From Ectobacillus polymachus (GTDB lineage: Bacteria; Bacillota; Bacilli; Bacillales; Bacillaceae_G): DNA of 64,000 nucleotides. The notes beneath the pieces are model-generated. The model was not told the DNA's origin. It saw only the letters and a list, made by a program, of their open reading frames with translations, and made no database searches. Positions 1 through 7,384 of this stretch are shown here, one piece after another; the stretch's first letter is position 1, and each line of letters opens with the position of its first letter. The translations under genes and the position numbers were made by a program. The stretch lies in assembly GCF_048159605.1 (NCBI RefSeq), contig NZ_JBLREB010000004.1:62001-126000 (forward strand). The letters run 5' to 3'.

Positions 1-768
1 GTAATTATAGGTGTTCTTACTGGCGGTATAACAAGTCTTATAGGCGCTAGTGGAGTTATGATTATTGTTCCTATTTTAACGATGCTCTTTCATATGAAAG
101 TTCATACCGCAATAGGAACAAGTCTTTTTGTTGATGTGATCGCTTCTTTAACGGTCACGTATTCTTACTACAAGCATGGGAATATCGAGCTTAAATCAGG
201 AATCTGGATTGCTTTAACTTCTATTGTTGGCGCACAAATCGGTGCTTTATTGGCAAGTAAAATGGGAGAAGGCAACCTCACCACTAGTTTTGGCATTGTG
301 TTAGTTCTTGCAGGTTTTTCCATGATACGTAAGAGCTATAAAAAGGAAAAGGAAAGTGAACCATCTACTAAAAAAAGATTTATTCATTTTGAAAAGGAAT
401 GGCAAAAAGCAGTTGCAGCTTTAATTATTGGCCTAGGGATAGGGATATTAAGCGGAATATTTGGAGCTGGCGGTGGAGTAATGATCCTTATAGCTTTAAT
501 CGTATTAATGTCATTTCCACTTCATAAGGCTATTGGCACGTCGACATTGATAATGGCTATTACAGCACTTTCCTCTACTGTGGGCTATGCTGCAAGGGGG
601 AGCGTAGACTTCCTATTAGGTACTGTATTATCGGTAGGAGCAATTATTGGTGGTTCTCTAGGTTCTCGTTATGCTAATAAGGTTAAGGAAACAACGCTAA
701 AAAGAGTTGTAGGTATTTGTTTCACGGCTATGGGTGTTATTATGACAGCAGCGGCTATAATAAAATAA
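1..768 (+). CDS. TauE/SafE (TSUP) family permease, 5' partial
   Basis: The reading frame is open from the first base, so the gene starts before the window; an internal ATG lies at base 58. What remains is about 255 residues of a hydrophobic protein with two similar halves. Each half carries a glycine-rich motif at the start of a membrane helix (TSLIGASG near the first visible residues, GIFGAGGG in the second half). This two-repeat layout is typical of the TSUP family, which exports small organic or sulfur anions such as sulfite, sulfoacetate or taurine-derived compounds. The substrate cannot be read from the sequence. A strong hairpin follows the stop codon directly, so it is the last gene of its transcript. 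A second, distinct TSUP gene lies at 51309-52070. Confidence 0.85.
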   Translation, partial: VIIGVLTGGITSLIGASGVMIIVPILTMLFHMKVHTAIGTSLFVDVIASLTVTYSYYKHGNIELKSGIWIALTSIVGAQIGALLASKMGEGNLTTSFGIVLVLAGFSMIRKSYKKEKESEPSTKKRFIHFEKEWQKAVAALIIGLGIGILSGIFGAGGGVMILIALIVLMSFPLHKAIGTSTLIMAITALSSTVGYAARGSVDFLLGTVLSVGAIIGGSLGSRYANKVKETTLKRVVGICFTAMGVIMTAAAIIK

Positions 769-780
769 TGTGAAAATTTC

Positions 781-834
781 CTCGGTGGAATGAAGCCTGT
801 ATTGTACGAGGGCTCATTCCACCGAGTTTTTGTT
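781..834 (+). terminator. Rho-independent terminator after the TSUP gene
   Basis: The arms CTCGGTGGAATGA and TCATTCCACCGAG, extended by GCC/GGC, form a long stem around a loop of about 13 bases, followed by TTTTTGTTT. It lies a few bases after the permease stop codon. Confidence 0.85.
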
Positions 835-924
835 TAAGAAGCTTTCCATTGCAGCGTTATCAAGATATTTGCTTTCCTCGGCATACTTTGAAAGAAACGA
901 TGGTTCTACCCCAAGCGTAGAGAC
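835..924 (-). pseudogene. Remnant of an IS3-type transposase (OrfB C-terminal part)
   Basis: Read on the minus strand, 838-924 encodes LGVEPSFLSKYAEESK followed by YLDNAAMESF. IS3-family OrfB transposases carry a closely similar stretch (SMSRKGNxxDNAxMESFF) near the last catalytic acidic residues. No longer transposase frame surrounds it and the usual SRKGN part is altered, so this is a decayed fragment. The family assignment rests on one motif remembered from the family. Confidence 0.5.
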
Positions 925-932
925 ATTTTTGT

Positions 933-998
933 ATAGAGTAGTCGGTAGGGAGGCTTAGAAAACGAATAGAGTAGTCGGTAGGGAGGCTTAGAAAACGA
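933..998. repeat. Perfect tandem duplication of a 33-bp unit
   Basis: Bases 933-965 and 966-998 are identical, head to tail; the unit begins ATAGAGTAGTCGGTAGGG. It lies beside the IS3-type remnant and contains no gene. Either replication slippage or an insertion/excision scar could explain it. Confidence 0.9.
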
Positions 999-1042
999 AG
1001 GTAGTGGAAGCATTTGAACCGAAGCGTTTTTGTCTAAACGTA

Positions 1043-1092
1043 AAAAAAAGGCTGAGCAAGCAAATGATTTGCTTTATTCAGCCTTTTTTTAT
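1043..1092 (-). terminator. Terminator of the lar operon
   Basis: GGCTGA and TCAGCC pair around an inner AGCAAA/TTTGCT stem, with A-runs on the left that become a U-run in the minus-strand transcript. It lies just after the larD stop codon, so it should end the larAEBCD message. A T-run on the right may let it also work on the plus strand. Confidence 0.8.
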
Positions 1093-1106
1093 AACATAAA
1101 ATTACA

Positions 1107-1823
1107 TTACATTCCAAAAAATAGTTTCATGAACAACGCTGCACATGCAGCACCAAGGAACGGTGCAATACCTGGTACGAGGATACCATATTGCCAATCG
1201 CTATTTGCTTTATCTTTGATAGGAAGGATTGCGTGCGCAATTCTTGGACCCATATCACGTGCAAGGTTCATAGCGAATCCAGTAGGACCGCCTAAGCCCA
1301 TACCAATTGCCCAAACTAATAGTCCAACGCTGATTGGAACAAGACCTGGTCCGCCTTTTGTTGAAGCAATTGCAAGAATTGATGTGATAAAAATAAATGT
1401 AGCGAAAAACTCGACAAAGAAATTACGTGGCAAATTACGAATGCCAGGTGATGTTGAAAAGATATTGCGAATTCTTACTGGATCAATAGAGCCATAAGAT
1501 GCCTTGAAATGATCTGCATACATAAAATATACGATAATTGCGCCAACTGCTCCACCGGCAACTTCAACAACAGTATAAGGGATGAAGTCTGCCCATGGGA
1601 GATTTCCAAGGATACATTGTGCTAAAACCATAGCTGGGTTGATACAAACATCGCCAAAAATAAATAGTACCATTGTAATCCCAAAACCCCAAGTTGTGAT
1701 GGCAAATAAATGTCCTGAACCTTCATACTTCGTCTTTTTAAGAACTTCGTCGCAATGAACACCAACCCCAAAAATAATCATTAGAGCAGTGCCCATAAAC
1801 TCAGCTAAAAGATGATGAAACAT
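1107..1823 (-). CDS. larD: MIP/aquaglyceroporin-family channel, probable lactic acid channel LarD
   Basis: A 238-residue protein of the major intrinsic protein family with about six membrane helices. The two half-helix pore motifs are visible: NPA (CINPAMVLAQ, around residue 62) and a variant NLA followed by RD (AMNLARDMGPR, around residue 185). NLARD in place of NPARD is seen in other Firmicute glycerol facilitators. Family members pass glycerol, water or, as in the Lactobacillus plantarum lar operon, undissociated lactic acid. Its place as last gene of a complete lactate racemase operon, 53 bases after larC, favours the LarD role. AGGAGG lies a good distance upstream of the ATG. A general glycerol facilitator remains possible. 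Confidence 0.85.
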   Translation of the reverse strand: MFHHLLAEFMGTALMIIFGVGVHCDEVLKKTKYEGSGHLFAITTWGFGITMVLFIFGDVCINPAMVLAQCILGNLPWADFIPYTVVEVAGGAVGAIIVYFMYADHFKASYGSIDPVRIRNIFSTSPGIRNLPRNFFVEFFATFIFITSILAIASTKGGPGLVPISVGLLVWAIGMGLGGPTGFAMNLARDMGPRIAHAILPIKDKANSDWQYGILVPGIAPFLGAACAALFMKLFFGM

Positions 1824-1876
1824 AAATAATTTCCTCCTGAACCATAATTTTATACAATAAATTTTAATTGCACACT

Positions 1877-3226
1877 TTATTCATGTTTTTCTTGATATAG
1901 TGCAGCATAGGCCGCTTGATATATTTCATTAATGGGTACCTTTTTTTCTTGTGCCATCTTTGAGCAGCTTTCAAATTCTGGTGCTTGCTTTTGGATGCCA
2001 TCTAGGTCCACATATTTCACTTGGATCTTTCCGAATTTTGTGTTTACCTCTTGGATAGAGCGATTCATCACAATCCGGGAACAAGGGTATATTCTAATGC
2101 CAATCGTGCTTGTCTCTTTCAAGATGAGATGAGAGAGTTGGTCTTTTTGTTTCGGATGGCAGAGAACAGATAATTGAACAGCTGGTCGGTTTTTTTTCAT
2201 ATAAATGGGGGTAAAGAAAACATCTAAGGCGCCATTATCCAACAATTGATTCATGGCATAACCGAGCGTTTCTCCCGTTTGATCGTCAATATTGGCTTCC
2301 ATCACGAGTACGTCTTCATCGAAACGATTTTCATCCATTTCTCCAATGATCGCACGCAGCGCATTAAAGCCGCCTGTATTGCGTTTACCCATTCCATAGC
2401 CGACGTTTTCAATTTTCATATTTGGCAGATCGCGAAATTCTGCTGCAATCACTTTCACAATTCCCATTCCTGTTGGGGTGACCAATTCAGTTTGAACGTT
2501 TTCTTGAATGAGCGGAATATTGGAGCCTACAAGCATTTGCATGACCGCTGGGACCGGTACAGGCATTTTTCCATGTGCACATTCAATAAATCCGGAGCCA
2601 TCATGCAATGGAGAAGCAATGACTTTTTCAATATGCAGTATTTCCATCGCTACAAAAGCACCCACAATATCTATAATGCTGTCAATGGCACCTATTTCAT
2701 GAAAGTGGATTTCATCTATCGTTTTGTTGTGTACTTTTGCTTCCGCCTTTGCTACTTCCTCGAAAACAAGCTTCGCATGTGTTTTTACCCATGTAGATAG
2801 AGAACTGTCTTCTATGATTTTGATGCAGTCAAATAGATTCCTTGATGGTGTACTGTGATGATGTGAGAGTTGATGTCCATCATGCATGTGTCCGTTATGA
2901 AAGTGATGAGTGCTGTGTTCCGCATGATGGTGATGATCCCCATGATCATGGTGTTCAACGTGATGGTGATGATTCCCGTGATCGTGATGTTCCCCATGAT
3001 CGTTTACTACTTCACAATCTTTTGTACCGCAATCCAATTGCACATCAAAATCATGTCCATAGATGCCATTTTTTTGTGTTTTCGTGATATTTATGGAATA
3101 GCCGTCAAGGTTAAGCTTTTTTAATTCTGCAATTAATTGGTCTTGATTTGCTCCTAAGTCTAAAAGCGCTCCAATAAGCATATCTCCGCTAATTCCCGAA
3201 AAACAATCCAAATAAAGTGTCTTCAT
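1877..3226 (-). CDS. larC: LarC, nickel insertion enzyme for the nickel-pincer cofactor
   Basis: LarC inserts nickel into the pyridinium bisthiocarboxylate mononucleotide made by LarB and LarE, using CTP, to give the cofactor of lactate racemase. The protein starts with the family signature MKTLYLDCFSGISGDM and has the usual two-part structure in one uninterrupted 449-residue frame. In L. plantarum larC1 and larC2 are joined by ribosomal frameshifting; none is needed here. Between about residues 78 and 128 lies a very histidine-rich linker (repeats such as HHDHGNHHHH), which could bind or buffer nickel. The later part contains VTPTGMGIVK and the NRSIQEVNTKFGKIQVK region of the C-terminal domain. 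The gene starts 12 bases after larB. Confidence 0.95.
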   Translation of the reverse strand: MKTLYLDCFSGISGDMLIGALLDLGANQDQLIAELKKLNLDGYSINITKTQKNGIYGHDFDVQLDCGTKDCEVVNDHGEHHDHGNHHHHVEHHDHGDHHHHAEHSTHHFHNGHMHDGHQLSHHHSTPSRNLFDCIKIIEDSSLSTWVKTHAKLVFEEVAKAEAKVHNKTIDEIHFHEIGAIDSIIDIVGAFVAMEILHIEKVIASPLHDGSGFIECAHGKMPVPVPAVMQMLVGSNIPLIQENVQTELVTPTGMGIVKVIAAEFRDLPNMKIENVGYGMGKRNTGGFNALRAIIGEMDENRFDEDVLVMEANIDDQTGETLGYAMNQLLDNGALDVFFTPIYMKKNRPAVQLSVLCHPKQKDQLSHLILKETSTIGIRIYPCSRIVMNRSIQEVNTKFGKIQVKYVDLDGIQKQAPEFESCSKMAQEKKVPINEIYQAAYAALYQEKHE

Positions 3227-3238
3227 CTCATATCATCC

Positions 3239-3988
3239 TTATAAGTGATTAATCATGCTAGCGGTGTAAGCTGCGCCAAAACCATTATCAATATTTACGA
3301 CGCTAACGCCGCTCGCACAGCTGTTCAGCATGGTGAGCAAAGCAGATAACCCGTGAAAATTTGCGCCATATCCTACACTTGTTGGCACCGCAATGACAGG
3401 TTTGTCGACCAAGCCACCTACCACACTGGCAAGCGCTCCTTCCATGCCGGCAATGACGATTAATACTTTTGCTTCTTGCAATTTCTTCGTCTGCGCTAAT
3501 AGGCGGTGAACGCCTGCAACACCCACGTCATAGATTCTTTCCACTCTATTGCCAAAAGCTTCGGCGGTTACAACTGCTTCTTCAGCTACTGGAATATCCG
3601 ATGTTCCTGCACAGACAACGGCAATATAATGATCTTCTTCTACTGGTTGTTCGTTTTTTTTGATGACAATGCATCTGGAAAGCTCATCGTAACTAGCATC
3701 TTTTGTAATTTCTAATACACCTTGATACATTTCCTTTGTTGCTCTTGTGCCCAAAATGTTGCTGTTTCTGCTTAAGAGCGACCGGACGATTCCCTGTATC
3801 TGAGGAATCGTTTTTCCCTCACAATAAATGACTTCGGGATAGCCGTTCCGCAGATGCCGATGATGATCCACTTTCGCATAGCCGAGATCTTCAAAAGGCA
3901 TCTGCTTCAATTTAGAAACAGCATCATCAACGGTTTCCCTTCCATCTTTCACCGCTTCCATCAATTGAATAAGCTCATTTTGATTCAT
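3239..3988 (-). CDS. larB: LarB, nickel-pincer cofactor precursor carboxylase
   Basis: LarB carboxylates the pyridinium ring of nicotinic acid adenine dinucleotide and cleaves its phosphoanhydride bond, the first step of nickel-pincer cofactor synthesis. The C-terminal half resembles the PurE carboxylase fold, with the motifs VCAGTSDIPVAEEA, VIAGMEGALASVVGGL and PTSVGYGA that fit the family. I chose the ATG at 3988 (MNQNELIQLM, 249 residues) because AGGTGG lies six bases before it; a start nine codons earlier has no such site. The start lies inside the last codons of larE (14-base overlap), which suggests translational coupling. Confidence 0.95.
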   Translation of the reverse strand: MNQNELIQLMEAVKDGRETVDDAVSKLKQMPFEDLGYAKVDHHRHLRNGYPEVIYCEGKTIPQIQGIVRSLLSRNSNILGTRATKEMYQGVLEITKDASYDELSRCIVIKKNEQPVEEDHYIAVVCAGTSDIPVAEEAVVTAEAFGNRVERIYDVGVAGVHRLLAQTKKLQEAKVLIVIAGMEGALASVVGGLVDKPVIAVPTSVGYGANFHGLSALLTMLNSCASGVSVVNIDNGFGAAYTASMINHL

Positions 3989-4838
3989 GTTCAGCCACCT
4001 GTGTTTGCTGTTCATTCAGCACTTCATTTAAACTTCCGGATCGATAACCACTCATATCGAGGGTTGTATAAGTGAACCCGATTTGGCGAAATTGTGCTGA
4101 AATGGTATCCATCAATTTCATATCAAAGAATTTTTCCCTATCTTTAGGAGAAACTTCAATACGCGCCATTTGATTGTCGTGGTATCGAACACGAAGTTGC
4201 TTGAGTCCAAGTTTTGCTAGTACTTTTTCTGCCGCATCAATACGATCAAGTTTTTCTTGGGTGATTTCTTCTCCGTAAGGGATCCGTGTAGCCAAGCAGC
4301 CGCTTGATGGCTTATTCCATGTTTTCAACCCGTATTGCTTAGAAAAATACCGAATATCATTTTTTGTTAAACCAGCATCCTTCAATGGACTGACAATACC
4401 GAGCTCGCCTAGGGCTTTAAGGCCAGGCCGGTAATCTTTTAAATCATCCATATTGGTGCCATCTGCGACAGTATGGATGCCATATTTTTTGGCCGTTTTT
4501 AAGATGTTTTCAAATACACCTGTTTTGCAAAAATAGCAGCGAAGCGGAACATTTTCTCGGAATTCCTTGATATTAAATTGATTCAGTTGGAAAATTTCGT
4601 GTTTCATTCCTGTTTCTTGATGAAAATCGATTATATCGTCCAGTTCCTCATTTTTTAATGTCGGAGCTTGAACGGTGATGACCATCGCGTTATCACCAAG
4701 AACCTCTTGAGCTACCTTTGCCAAAAAAGTGCTGTCCACTCCTCCGGAAAAAGCAATCGCTAGTTTCTCGTAGCCTTTAATAATATGTTTTAACTGCTGT
4801 AGTTTTTTTTCTTGCGCATCCATTTCTTCAATTGCCAT
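3975..4838 (-). CDS. larE: LarE, ATP-dependent sulfur insertase of the nickel-pincer cofactor
   Basis: LarE adenylates the LarB product and converts its two carboxylates to thiocarboxylates. The protein (287 residues) has the PP-loop ATP pyrophosphatase motif SGGVDS at 31-36. In L. plantarum the sulfur is taken from the enzyme's own Cys176; here Cys181 sits in the matching segment KPSSGCLATRIPYG. A CxxC pair is also present at Cys101 and Cys104 (RCYFCK), so three cysteines could together hold an iron-sulfur cluster, as reported for some other LarE proteins (recalled, not checked). AAAGGAG lies nine bases before the ATG. It lies between larA (37 bases away) and larB (overlapping). Confidence 0.95.
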   Translation of the reverse strand: MAIEEMDAQEKKLQQLKHIIKGYEKLAIAFSGGVDSTFLAKVAQEVLGDNAMVITVQAPTLKNEELDDIIDFHQETGMKHEIFQLNQFNIKEFRENVPLRCYFCKTGVFENILKTAKKYGIHTVADGTNMDDLKDYRPGLKALGELGIVSPLKDAGLTKNDIRYFSKQYGLKTWNKPSSGCLATRIPYGEEITQEKLDRIDAAEKVLAKLGLKQLRVRYHDNQMARIEVSPKDREKFFDMKLMDTISAQFRQIGFTYTTLDMSGYRSGSLNEVLNEQQTQVAEHESK

Positions 4839-4875
4839 TGTTTCATTCTCCTTTGGTTTTCAAAAGGTATGATAA

Positions 4876-6150
4876 TTATTTCACTGCAACTGAAAGCCCA
4901 TCGCGGATAACTGCTACTTTTGCCTCTTTGCCCATAATGGCATAAGCCTTTTCTAATGCTTCATCAAATGTCTTTGCTAAGTCCATGTGCATATTTGTAA
5001 TCAATGATGGATCAACTAAGTCAGAAACGAAAATGACATGGTGCTTATCGAGAATACGTGCCAAAATTTGAGAAGTCCATTGGTCAGGAACGGTTTCAAA
5101 CTGCGGTGTATGAATAGCCTTGTCTAGAAATTCTTTTGGTTCCTTCACATCCGCTAGGTTTCTGTAGAAGCCTTCACCGCCATGTCCATCTACACATCCG
5201 GCAACCATAATAATTACGCCGTTTTCTTTATTAATGGCTTCTGCAGCTGTCATTCCTTTTACTGCTTGATAAATGTTTTGGTCAAGTGGAAAACCGCCAT
5301 TAGTGGATACCGCAATATCACATGGGATTTTGTCTACCTTTGCTAAATCATAAACAAAGTCGCATCCTACTTTATGAGCGTCAACTACATCACCAGCAAA
5401 TGATCCGATAATATGTTTTTCGCCGTCTAATACCACATTTAAAATAAATTTCAATCCTGCTTTTTGCGCTGCGTACAACATATCCTTATGAATTGGATTT
5501 CCTTCAATGACAGCGGTACGAGATTTCTCATCATGAATGAATTGACCGCTGTGATTGGCCATAATTGTACGGTAAGATGCTACACCAGGAAGAACGGATT
5601 TACGGCCTCCGGAGAATCCAGCAAAAAAGTGGGATTCAATAAAACCTTCTGAAATCAGTAAATCAGCTTCTACTGCCAATTTATTAATAATGCAGTCGCC
5701 GCCAGAAGGAAGTTGTCCGATTGTTACCATAGAAGCATCGTCGGTGGAAACGTGCATAACAATTTCTTCATTGTTCACAATTTCTTCACCATATTTTTCG
5801 ACTAACTCTTCATGTGTTGATGGACGGTGGAATCCTGTCGCAACTAAAATTTTTATTTGAGCATCTGGTTCTACTGAGCGGATTCTGCGTAGCAGAATAG
5901 GTGTAATAATTTTAGAAGGTACAGGGCGTGTATGATCTGAACTTATAATGACAATATTTTTTTTACCCTTCACTAATTCTTCTAATTTTGGCGCGCCGAT
6001 AGGATTATCCAGAGATTTTTCAACAATCTCTTCTTGAGATAAATCCGTATGGTAATGTTCGGCTTTCGATTCTAACAAAGCTAGAAAGTTCTTGTCTTCA
6101 ATTTCTGCTGTAATTGTAGACTTGTGATATGGAAGTTTAATTTGAACCAT
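4876..6150 (-). CDS. larA: Nickel-dependent lactate racemase LarA
   Basis: LarA interconverts D- and L-lactate with a covalently tethered nickel-pincer cofactor. From the second ATG (MVQIKLPY, at 6150) the protein is 424 residues, and the functional residues fall at the same numbers I recall for L. plantarum LarA: His108 (GFHRPS), His174 (ESHFFAG), Lys184 (SGGRKSV, the cofactor anchor) and His200 (ANHSGQ, nickel ligand). This start also gives nine bases between GAGGAG and ATG; the ATG at 6156 would leave only three. It is the first gene of the operon and diverges from larR. Other LarA-like racemases with different hydroxyacid substrates exist, but the complete lar context makes lactate the most likely substrate. 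Confidence 0.95.
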   Translation of the reverse strand: MVQIKLPYHKSTITAEIEDKNFLALLESKAEHYHTDLSQEEIVEKSLDNPIGAPKLEELVKGKKNIVIISSDHTRPVPSKIITPILLRRIRSVEPDAQIKILVATGFHRPSTHEELVEKYGEEIVNNEEIVMHVSTDDASMVTIGQLPSGGDCIINKLAVEADLLISEGFIESHFFAGFSGGRKSVLPGVASYRTIMANHSGQFIHDEKSRTAVIEGNPIHKDMLYAAQKAGLKFILNVVLDGEKHIIGSFAGDVVDAHKVGCDFVYDLAKVDKIPCDIAVSTNGGFPLDQNIYQAVKGMTAAEAINKENGVIIMVAGCVDGHGGEGFYRNLADVKEPKEFLDKAIHTPQFETVPDQWTSQILARILDKHHVIFVSDLVDPSLITNMHMDLAKTFDEALEKAYAIMGKEAKVAVIRDGLSVAVK

Positions 6151-6265
6151 CTTCATTCACTCCTCAAAAAATTATGCAACGAACTTACGTAACGAACATA
6201 TCTTACCTTCTTTTGCGGGAGAAAAAGCTATCAAATCCTTATTGCAAACTTCAGTATTTTTTGTT

Positions 6266-6281
6266 ATATACAAATGTATAT
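6266..6281. promoter_or_regulatory. Palindrome ATATAC-N4-GTATAT in the larA/larR intergenic region, candidate LarR site
   Basis: A perfect inverted repeat with 6-bp arms and the spacer AAAT lies about 115 bases upstream of larA in the 423-base gap between the divergent larA and larR. Crp/Fnr proteins bind two-fold symmetric sites of this size, and LarR of L. plantarum binds a palindrome in front of larA. A weaker pair ATCATT/AATGAT (6288-6311) lies next to it. I could not place a convincing -35/-10 pair. Nothing else was seen in the gap. Confidence 0.5.
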
Positions 6282-6573
6282 GAAATAAATCATTATGTGA
6301 TATTGAATGATGGGTTTGCATACTCGTAAAGTGTCAAGAATATTGTGTAAATAACAGAAGTCCTTTCTTTAAAGATGCCATTATATTCTTTCTTCTAGCT
6401 TGAACGTTATCTGATATAAGCTGATTCTTAGGGAAGACATCTTCTCTATGGATTGTAATTCCCCTCTACTAGAAAAGGTTTTCCTTTATTTAAGATATTA
6501 TTCATTTGCAAAACCATTTTATCGATACTCATCATAGATGGATAAAAACTATTTATTTAGGAGTTTTAGATAT

Positions 6574-7230
6574 ATGAGTAATCAGTATTTAAAAATGTAT
6601 TTGAAAAATAAGAATCCGAAAATTGTCTCAAAGGAGAGACATACTTATCTTACCTACAAAGGATTGCTTGACAGCTATGTATATATCTTGCAATCAGGCA
6701 TTATTAAAACAAGCGTTATTTTAAAAGATGGCAGAGAATTTAATTTGTCTTATCTAAACGATGTCGAAATTGTGACATTAATGAAAGATGAAACATCCGA
6801 GGTTACAACTGCCCCGTTTAATATACGGATTGAATCAGAATCAGCATCTTTTTACCAGATTAACCGTATCGAATTTTGGAAAGATGTGAATGTCAACCAG
6901 GAGTTGCTTGCTTATGTAAAAAATTATTATCGCGATAACTTAAATTACTTTATTCACAAATGCGAAAGAATGTTAATGAATGGTAAAAAAGGAGCTTTGC
7001 ACGCGATTTTATTAGAATTGGCAGATCGATTTGGTGTGAAAACCGCTGAAGGATTATTAATTGATTTTACAATTACGTACGAGGAACTTGCAGGATTTTG
7101 TGGTATAAGTTCCCACACTAGTGTCAATCGCATGATAACGGAGCTCCGCGCGAAAAAGGTTGTAGAAATTGTGAACAGAAAAATATTGATTACTGATTAC
7201 AGTTATTTGGTAGACAACGTGGCAAGATAA
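6574..7230 (+). CDS. larR: Crp/Fnr-family regulator, probable LarR
   Basis: The 218-residue protein has a cyclic-nucleotide-binding-like sensor half (for example ILQSGIIKTSVILKDGREFNLSYLN) and a C-terminal winged helix-turn-helix (EELAGFCGISSHTSVNRMITEL, about residues 170-190). No Fnr-type cysteine cluster is seen. An upstream in-frame ATG at 6538 lacks a ribosome site; AGGAG at 6559-6563 points to the ATG at 6574. It is transcribed away from larA. In L. plantarum a Crp/Fnr-type LarR activates the lar operon in response to L-lactate, so the same job is inferred here from position and family. Confidence 0.8.
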   Translation: MSNQYLKMYLKNKNPKIVSKERHTYLTYKGLLDSYVYILQSGIIKTSVILKDGREFNLSYLNDVEIVTLMKDETSEVTTAPFNIRIESESASFYQINRIEFWKDVNVNQELLAYVKNYYRDNLNYFIHKCERMLMNGKKGALHAILLELADRFGVKTAEGLLIDFTITYEELAGFCGISSHTSVNRMITELRAKKVVEIVNRKILITDYSYLVDNVAR

Positions 7231-7333
7231 TTGTGGCAGTGCATTGTGATTCCAAACGGATTTACGAATGAAATCAGAGTTTAATAGCGTTCAAGTAATT
7301 TACCAGATACGGATAGCTAAATTCTTAATTCAT

Positions 7334-7372
7334 GAAAAAACCCACATATCATTATGGATATGTGAGTTTTTT
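7334..7372. terminator. Bidirectional terminator between larR and the pyruvate oxidase gene
   Basis: CACATATC and GATATGTG pair around a short loop, with AAAAAA on the left and TTTTTTT on the right. It sits between two convergent genes and can serve both. Confidence 0.8.
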
Positions 7373-7384
7373 TACTAATACTTA

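Noticed and set aside
1030..1497. Plus-strand ORF of 155 codons
   Set aside because: It lies almost wholly antisense to larD, has no family motif, and begins in the lar terminator.
2812..3124. Overlapping ORFs on both strands within larC
   Set aside because: They arise from the repetitive His-codon linker of LarC and have no independent support.
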